Part shown: positions 5,404 to 5,974 of the stretch, piece by piece
Numbering within the stretch: the stretch's first letter is position 1
Layout: every line of letters starts with the position of its first letter
NCBI GenBank assembly: GCA_004563195.1
Contig: SFTJ01000109.1
Location: forward strand, 1-5,974
DNA from: a bacterium
GTDB taxonomy: Bacteria > Bacteroidota > Bacteroidia > Bacteroidales > Muribaculaceae
DNA: 5,974 bases
Direction: 5' to 3'
The notes under the pieces: model-generated
The model's input: the letters and a program-made list of their open reading frames with translations, nothing else
The model's database searches: none
What the model was told of the DNA's origin: nothing
Position numbers and translations under genes: made by a program

Positions 5404-5880
5404 GTGAGATACGCTTGGATTAACAAAGAATATATTGCAAAAATCGCTTCTACCATTACTGGAGGATTTTATGCGTTCTTGGGGTTTATCGGGACGCTGG
5501 TTCCTCTTGATGAAATACTATCGGATAAGATGTCTATATGGATACGGGGTCTCATTAGTGCGGCTATTCTCGTAGGAATCTGGTGCCTTTTCTTTGTTGC
5601 CGTTTCGATTTATATGACTCGTAAAAATCGTTTTAAGGTTCTTTCTGCAAATAATGGTCATGCGCTATATTTACAGTACGGAAATATCTTTGACGCAAAT
5701 GAAGTAATAGATTCCAGTCAGCGCCGCAATATTGTCGTTCCTGTGAACCGTTGCTTTGATACGCACGTTGACAACCATATCGTTTCAGCACAAACGGTTC
5801 ATGGGGCGACTTTTAATAGTCTGTATGCATCCGGAAAATACACAGAAGAATCCCTATCAATGACGATAGGCAAACTATAG
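5404..5880 (+). CDS. Two-TM protein with partial macro-like domain (type II Thoeris ThsA-like), probably truncated
   Basis: Predicted inner-membrane protein of 158 residues. Two hydrophobic segments (about 12-34, ITGGFYAFLGFIGTLVPL; about 48-71, GLISAAILVGIWCLFFVAVSIY) are followed by a basic MTRKNR and a cytoplasmic region. The latter contains LQYGNIFD (90-97) and NIVVPVNRCFDTHVDNHIVS (109-128), then HGATFNSLYASGKYTEESL. That order resembles the TM-macro proteins of type II Thoeris defence, in which a macro domain senses an ADP-ribose-type signal made by a TIR protein and the membrane part acts as effector. Such proteins should carry a longer macro domain; this one stops soon after its first third, so it is probably non-functional. 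No TIR gene is visible. The start is GTG 5404, with AGGTGG (5389-5394) 9 bases upstream and an in-frame stop at 5395. The family call is moderate; it could be another DUF6430-like protein. Confidence 0.62.
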   Translation: MRYAWINKEYIAKIASTITGGFYAFLGFIGTLVPLDEILSDKMSIWIRGLISAAILVGIWCLFFVAVSIYMTRKNRFKVLSANNGHALYLQYGNIFDANEVIDSSQRRNIVVPVNRCFDTHVDNHIVSAQTVHGATFNSLYASGKYTEESLSMTIGKL

Positions 5881-5974
5881 ATATAAATTTTGATGCTCAA
5901 CATACGGAAAAATTGTTAAATGTGCTTTTGAATCTGGGCTATAAAATTGATACAGACTGGAAACCGGTTAGAAT
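5820..5974 (+). pseudogene. Start-less coding-like fragment running off the right edge
   Basis: Frame 3 is open from 5820 to the end of the window with no ATG, GTG or TTG before 5910. From 5880 it reads DINFDAQHTEKLLNVLLNLGYKID and continues TDWKPVR, an amphipathic, protein-like composition; the other two + frames are quickly stopped. It has no ribosome binding site and overlaps the end of the TM-macro gene. It may be the 3' part of an unrelated gene joined by recombination, or the continuation of the upstream gene after a frameshift near 5860-5880. I do not recognise the sequence. Confidence 0.35.

Overview
The window looks like a piece of an integrative mobilizable or conjugative element from a gut-type Clostridia (Lachnospiraceae/Oscillospiraceae-like) genome. 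This rests on the large serine recombinase with zinc ribbon and DUF4368-like tail, a TnpV protein, a MobA/MobL relaxase scrap, strong GGAGG-type ribosome binding sites, and a switch from GC-richer element backbone to AT-richer cargo. All supportable genes lie on the + strand.

Left part (1-2750) is recombination and mobilization backbone, partly wrecked. A large serine recombinase enters from the left edge without its catalytic domain and ends at 1387, followed by a clear rho-independent terminator. After it lies a short in-frame scrap of a MobA/MobL relaxase (about 1441-1565). This is joined directly to the C-terminal half of a second, paralogous serine recombinase (about 1566-2420). That remnant overlaps by ATGA with an intact tnpV-like gene (2417-2743), which is followed by a 70-residue protein of unknown function (2755-2967).

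Middle part (2968-5145) is a compact Type II restriction-modification cassette with its own promoter. A C5-cytosine methyltransferase carries an extra N-terminal helix-turn-helix-like domain, and a perfect 9+4+9 palindrome lies across the promoter spacer and -10 box. The obvious reading is that the methyltransferase represses its own operon. The second gene, overlapping by 4 nt, has a PD-x8-ExK nuclease core and should be the cognate endonuclease. Its sequence specificity cannot be read from the window.

Right part (5146-5974) begins with a 258-bp non-coding stretch packed with hairpins. Its left edge, read on the minus strand, has an inverted repeat followed by AAGTGCGCCCT, the nick-region core of RSF1010/pIP501-type (MOBQ) transfer origins. 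This matches the family of the relaxase scrap. Next comes a GTG-started gene for a two-transmembrane protein with the beginning of a macro-like domain resembling the TM-macro effector of type II Thoeris defence. It stops early and is followed by coding-like sequence in another frame that has no start and runs off the window.

Together this is a mobile-element segment in which defence cargo (an intact R-M operon and a probably broken Thoeris-like effector) flanks an oriT-like site, next to scars of repeated recombination between related elements.
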